From positions 1 through 36,272 of the forward strand of contig UQUG01000014.1 of assembly GCA_900544205.1 (NCBI GenBank): a DNA stretch of 36,272 nt. Direction: 5' to 3'. A model generated the notes under the pieces. That model saw nothing but the letters and a program-made list of their open reading frames with translations. It was not told where the DNA came from and searched no databases. Below are positions 32,904 through 36,272 of the stretch, piece after piece. Within the stretch, counting starts at the first letter, position 1; every line of letters starts with the position of its first letter. The stretch comes from an uncultured Collinsella sp. Lineage in GTDB: Bacteria; Actinomycetota; Coriobacteriia; Coriobacteriales; Coriobacteriaceae. The translations under genes and the position numbers were made by a program.

Positions 32904-33416
32904 GTGGCCGAACACGAGCACGGCTGCGGGTACGAGCACGAGCATCCGCACGGGGCGGACGGTGACGCGGGCTGCCACTGTAGTGGTTCCGGCTCCGAGC
33001 TGGTCCGTTTTTCGGTTACCGCACCGGACGACCTGCTGCGCCGTTTTGACGAACAGATCGCGCGCCGCGGCGACGTGGCCAACCGCTCCGAGGCCGTGCG
33101 CGACCTGATTCGCGCCTCGATCGCCAAGGAGCAGATGCGCACGCCCGATGAGCATGTTATCGGGTCGCTCACCATGATCTACGACCACCATACCGGCGAC
33201 CTGACGCGCCGTCTGGACGAAGTGCAGCACGACTACACCGACGAGATCGTATCGACCATGCACGTGCATCTGGATCACCACAACTGCTTGGAGATTCTGG
33301 CGCTCAAGGGTCGCGGCGAGCGCGTCTACGAACTAGCCGACCGTCTGCTGGGCCTGCGCGGCGTTAAGCACGGCGAGCTCACGTGCGCCGCCACCAAGCA
33401 GAGCCTGGGGCTGTAG
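32904..33416 (+). CDS. nikR: NikR, nickel-responsive ribbon-helix-helix regulator
   Basis: NikR is a tetrameric nickel-sensing repressor. After the extension, the ribbon-helix-helix domain covers about 33-75 (VRFSVTAPDDLLRRFDEQIARRG...NRSEAVRDLIR), and the ACT-like metal domain 80-165 contains the nickel ligands in TMHVHLDHHNCLEI. At 170 residues it is longer than the E. coli 133-residue protein: the first 30 residues contain six histidines and three cysteines. The GTG at 32904 lies one base after the stop of the small His-rich gene and has only a weak ribosome binding site, so translation is probably coupled. No E. coli-type NikR box was seen upstream. Confidence 0.93.
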   Translation: MAEHEHGCGYEHEHPHGADGDAGCHCSGSGSELVRFSVTAPDDLLRRFDEQIARRGDVANRSEAVRDLIRASIAKEQMRTPDEHVIGSLTMIYDHHTGDLTRRLDEVQHDYTDEIVSTMHVHLDHHNCLEILALKGRGERVYELADRLLGLRGVKHGELTCAATKQSLGL

Positions 33417-33458
33417 CGCACCTGTCCCTATTTGGTCGGTTTTGATGAGGGGTGTCGC

Positions 33459-35927
33459 ATGCGGCATGTGCATATTCATGTAACGGGCATTGTGCAGGGC
33501 GTTGGCATGCGGCCGTTTGTGTATCGCGAGGCCATGGCGCATGGCATTTGCGGATGGGTGCTCAACGCGGGCGACGGCGTGCATATCGAAGCGCATGCTC
33601 TGGCCGGTGCGCTCGATGCTTTTGTTGCCGCGCTTTCTGAGCATGCGCCTGCGGCAGCCCGCGTAGAGCATGTCGAGGTTGTGGACCTGGCAGCCAACGG
33701 TTGGGATGCCGCCAATGAAGAGGGTTTTCGCATCGTAGCATCGCAGGACCAGACCGCGCACACGACGCTCGTCTCGCCCGATATCGCCACCTGCGACGAT
33801 TGCCTGCGCGAGCTGTTCGATCCCGCCGACCGACGCTATCACTACCCCTTTATCAACTGCACTAACTGCGGCCCACGCTTTACCATCATCCGATCGCTGC
33901 CTTATGACCGAGCGGCTACCTCGATGGACCGTTTTCCCATGTGCCCTGAGTGTGCCGCGGAGTATGCCAATCCGCTCGACCGTCGCTTTCACGCGCAGCC
34001 CGATGCCTGCTTTAATTGCGGGCCGCATATCATGTGGCGCGAAGCGAGCGTGGGCGATGAGCCGGGCGAAGCCGCCGCGCCGCTGGCCGTCGGCACCACG
34101 CGCGAGACCAGCGACGCCATTATCGACCGCTGCGTTGAGCTGCTGGCCCTTGGTGGCATCGTCGCCATCAAGGGCCTGGGCGGATTCCATCTATCCTGTG
34201 ACGCCTCCAACGAGCAGGCGGTAGCCGAGCTTCGCCGCCGTAAACGCCGCAGCAACAAGCCACTTGCCGTTATGGTGCGCAGCCTTGCCGACGCTGAACG
34301 CCTGTGCCATATCAGCGACGTTGAGCGCGGCTTGCTGGCCGGCAGCATTCGCCCCATTGTGCTGCTGCGCCGACGTGCTGTTTGCGAGAGCGGTGATTCT
34401 CCCGACGCCCTCGCGCTCGCACCGTCCGTCGCGCGCGACCTGCCCGAGCTCGGCGTTATGCTCCCCTACACCCCGCTTCAGCATCTGCTGCTTGCCGCGG
34501 CAGAAGCCCGCGGTATGCACGCGCTCGTCATGACCAGCGGAAACCTGAGCGAAGAGCCCATCGAGACCGACGACGATCTTGCCTGGGAACACCTCGTTGC
34601 CGCCGGCATCGCCGACGCGTTGCTCGGTAACGACCGCGCGATCCTCTCGCGCTACGACGACTCTGTAGTGCGCGTGGTCGACGGCGCCGTTATGCCCGTG
34701 CGCCGCGCTCGCGGATATGCACCCCAGCCGCTGCCGCTGACGGCGCTCGACGGCGCTCCGTCCTGCGTGCTCGCCTGCGGGCCACAACAAAAGGCCACGA
34801 TTGCGCTCACGCGTGAAGGGACGAACGGCGAAGCGACCTGTTTTGTGTCGCAGCATATCGGCGATGTTGAAAACGGCGAAACCTTCGATGCCTGGAACGC
34901 CGCGCGCACGCGCTTGGAAGATCTCTTTGACTTGGCGCCCGCCGCCTTAGCCTGCGATGTACATCCCAGCTATCTATCGAGCCAGTGGGCGCGCGAGCAG
35001 GCGCGAAAATGCAATCTGCCGCTCGTCGAGGTGCAGCACCATCATGCGCATATCGCGAGCGTAATGGCCGAGGCTATCGCCGCGGGCCAGCTTACAACCG
35101 ACGCGCGCGTCCTTGGCATCACCTTTGACGGCACCGGCGCCGGTACCGATGGGACCATTTGGGGCGGCGAGTTTCTTGTTGCCAGCCTTGGCGGCTTTGA
35201 GCGCGCCGCGCATTTGCGCACCTGGGCGCTCCCCGGCGGGGCGGCCTCCGTGCGCGACGCCCGCCGCAACGCCTTTGCCCTGCTCAGTGAGCTCGGCCTG
35301 CTCGAGCACCCAGGCGCCGCTCGGCTTTTGGACAGCCTCGACGAGCAAACGCGCAGCGTGACAGCCACCATGATCGAGCGCGGCATCAACAGCCCGCGTA
35401 CCAGCAGCATGGGGCGTCTCTTTGATGCCGCGGCAGCAATTCTGGGCATCTGCGACAAGGCAACCTACGAGGGCGAACCCGCCATAGAATTCGAAGCCGC
35501 CGCCTGGCGCGCGCTCAGCAGTGAAAGTGCCTGCCCCACCGGCAATATGGCCAGCTTTTCCGTAACCGAATCATCCCGTCAGGACGACTGCCATGTTCTG
35601 AACTCCAGACCGCTTTTTGAGGCGCTTTTGGAGGGAATCAGGACCGGCGTGCCCGCCGGCAAGCTCGCGCTCGACTTCCATGTCACCATCGCACGCGCGT
35701 CGGCCCGCATCGCAAGCGAGATCTGCGTCCGTGAAGGCATCGACACCGTCGTGCTCTCGGGCGGCGTGTTCATGAACCGACTCCTGCTTCAGTTCCTCAC
35801 CCGCGAGCTCAAAAGTGCAGGCCTTACTGTCCTTGTCCCCCACACCGCACCCGTCAATGACGGCTGCATCGCCTACGGCCAGGCGGCGGTCGCAAGCGCT
35901 CGTCTTGCGCAGACAACATCGCGATAG
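33459..35927 (+). CDS. hypF: HypF, carbamoyltransferase for NiFe-hydrogenase maturation
   Basis: HypF makes the carbamoyl group that becomes the cyanide ligands of the NiFe site, working with HypE. The 822-residue protein is complete. An acylphosphatase domain (about 1-90, VTGIVQGVGMRPFVYR, GWVLNAGDGV) is followed by zinc fingers with CDDC, CTNC, CPEC and CFNC pairs (about 110-200), a YrdC-like domain (about 235-420, KGLGGFHLSCDA, NKPLAVM), and a Kae1-like C-terminal domain with HHHAHIASVMAE, FDGTGAGTDG and LSGGVFMNR. The frame begins at 33432, but ATG at 33459 with GAGGGG is the likely start. It follows nikR by 42 nt and is followed by hypC. Confidence 0.97.
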   Translation: MRHVHIHVTGIVQGVGMRPFVYREAMAHGICGWVLNAGDGVHIEAHALAGALDAFVAALSEHAPAAARVEHVEVVDLAANGWDAANEEGFRIVASQDQTAHTTLVSPDIATCDDCLRELFDPADRRYHYPFINCTNCGPRFTIIRSLPYDRAATSMDRFPMCPECAAEYANPLDRRFHAQPDACFNCGPHIMWREASVGDEPGEAAAPLAVGTTRETSDAIIDRCVELLALGGIVAIKGLGGFHLSCDASNEQAVAELRRRKRRSNKPLAVMVRSLADAERLCHISDVERGLLAGSIRPIVLLRRRAVCESGDSPDALALAPSVARDLPELGVMLPYTPLQHLLLAAAEARGMHALVMTSGNLSEEPIETDDDLAWEHLVAAGIADALLGNDRAILSRYDDSVVRVVDGAVMPVRRARGYAPQPLPLTALDGAPSCVLACGPQQKATIALTREGTNGEATCFVSQHIGDVENGETFDAWNAARTRLEDLFDLAPAALACDVHPSYLSSQWAREQARKCNLPLVEVQHHHAHIASVMAEAIAAGQLTTDARVLGITFDGTGAGTDGTIWGGEFLVASLGGFERAAHLRTWALPGGAASVRDARRNAFALLSELGLLEHPGAARLLDSLDEQTRSVTATMIERGINSPRTSSMGRLFDAAAAILGICDKATYEGEPAIEFEAAAWRALSSESACPTGNMASFSVTESSRQDDCHVLNSRPLFEALLEGIRTGVPAGKLALDFHVTIARASARIASEICVREGIDTVVLSGGVFMNRLLLQFLTRELKSAGLTVLVPHTAPVNDGCIAYGQAAVASARLAQTTSR

Positions 35928-36058
35928 GCTGTTTTGCCAGTCTGCGCGCCGCCGTCTCACAGGTGTAACGCGTTTGCTCGTGACTCCCGCGAGCGCTACC
36001 ATCAACTGATGGGTAATTAGGCGCCTATCCAGCGCAAAACGTATAAAAGGGGAACATT

Positions 36059-36272
36059 ATGTGCCTTGCCGTTCCCGGTAAAGTGGTCAAACGCGACGAC
36101 GACCTTAAGGCGACCGTCGACATGATGGGCATCGAGCGCCCCGTTTCGCTGCGCCTCGTGCCGACGGCACAGGTAGGCGACTATATTCTCGTGCACGCCG
36201 GCTTTGGCATTCAGATTGTCGACGAGCAGGAGGCGCAGGAGACGCTCGACCTGGTCAACACCATGACCGAAC
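36059..36272 (+). CDS. hypC: HypC, hydrogenase maturation chaperone (partial, cut by the window end)
   Basis: HypC with HypD carries the Fe(CN)2CO group to the hydrogenase large subunit. The visible 71 residues begin Met-Cys-Leu-Ala-Val-Pro-Gly-Lys-Val, with the essential Cys2, and show the core VGDYILVHAGFGIQIVD. ATG at 36059 has AAAAGGGG upstream. The gene runs off the right edge; family members end near 75-90 residues, so only a little is missing. It is 131 nt after hypF; no promoter was clear in that gap. Confidence 0.95.
   Translation, partial: MCLAVPGKVVKRDDDLKATVDMMGIERPVSLRLVPTAQVGDYILVHAGFGIQIVDEQEAQETLDLVNTMTE

Overview
The window looks like a chromosomal segment of a high-GC, strictly anaerobic Gram-positive bacterium of the class Coriobacteriia, most likely Collinsella or a close relative. 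The clues are the GC-rich coding style, a dnaK-grpE-dnaJ-hspR heat-shock operon of actinobacterial type, abundant iron-sulfur redox proteins, NiFe-hydrogenase maturation genes, and many short palindromic intergenic repeats. The genus is an inference; the sequence itself supports an anaerobic actinobacterium.

Layout: (1) 1-766: AT-rich left edge and hypA on the minus strand. (2) 926-5626: a redox module made of a 925-residue iron-sulfur/FAD oxidoreductase (minus), a divergent TetR regulator and a DUF5692-like polytopic membrane protein (plus); two perfect palindromes lie in the divergent promoter. (3) 5884-9229: a single-pass surface protein of unknown function, an AAA/DUF4143-type ATPase whose promoter lies inside a long inverted repeat, and a small disordered protein. 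(4) 9360-11987: clpB. (5) 12171-15078: a repeat-rich accessory region with two paralogous membrane-anchored proteins whose 3' ends belong to an exact 384-bp duplication, plus another small exported protein. (6) 15324-17624: an aconitase-family hydratase. (7) 18064-22364: dnaK-grpE-dnaJ-hspR. (8) 22626-23287: a hairpin array and a 2[4Fe-4S] ferredoxin. (9) 23446-27312: nadA-nadB-nadC-niaR, the de novo NAD pathway with its repressor, behind a 44-bp palindrome. (10) 27604-29603: a LytTR response regulator and GHKL sensor kinase pair. (11) 29667-31960: a degenerate uracil-DNA-glycosylase-like gene and an IS200/IS605 element (tnpA, tnpB). (12) 32112-36272: trxA, a small His-rich protein, nikR, hypF and the start of hypC.

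How the parts work together: clpB and dnaK carry an operator-like site with identical 10-bp arms and a 7-bp spacer, and hspR sits at the end of the dnaK operon, so the heat-shock genes probably form one HspR regulon. NiaR probably represses its own nad operon. Nickel handling (His-rich protein, NikR) is placed directly before hypF-hypC, while hypA lies over 30 kb away. The least understood parts are the TetR/DUF5692/iron-sulfur flavoprotein module, the His-rich protein coupled to nikR, and several families of palindromic elements in the intergenic DNA.
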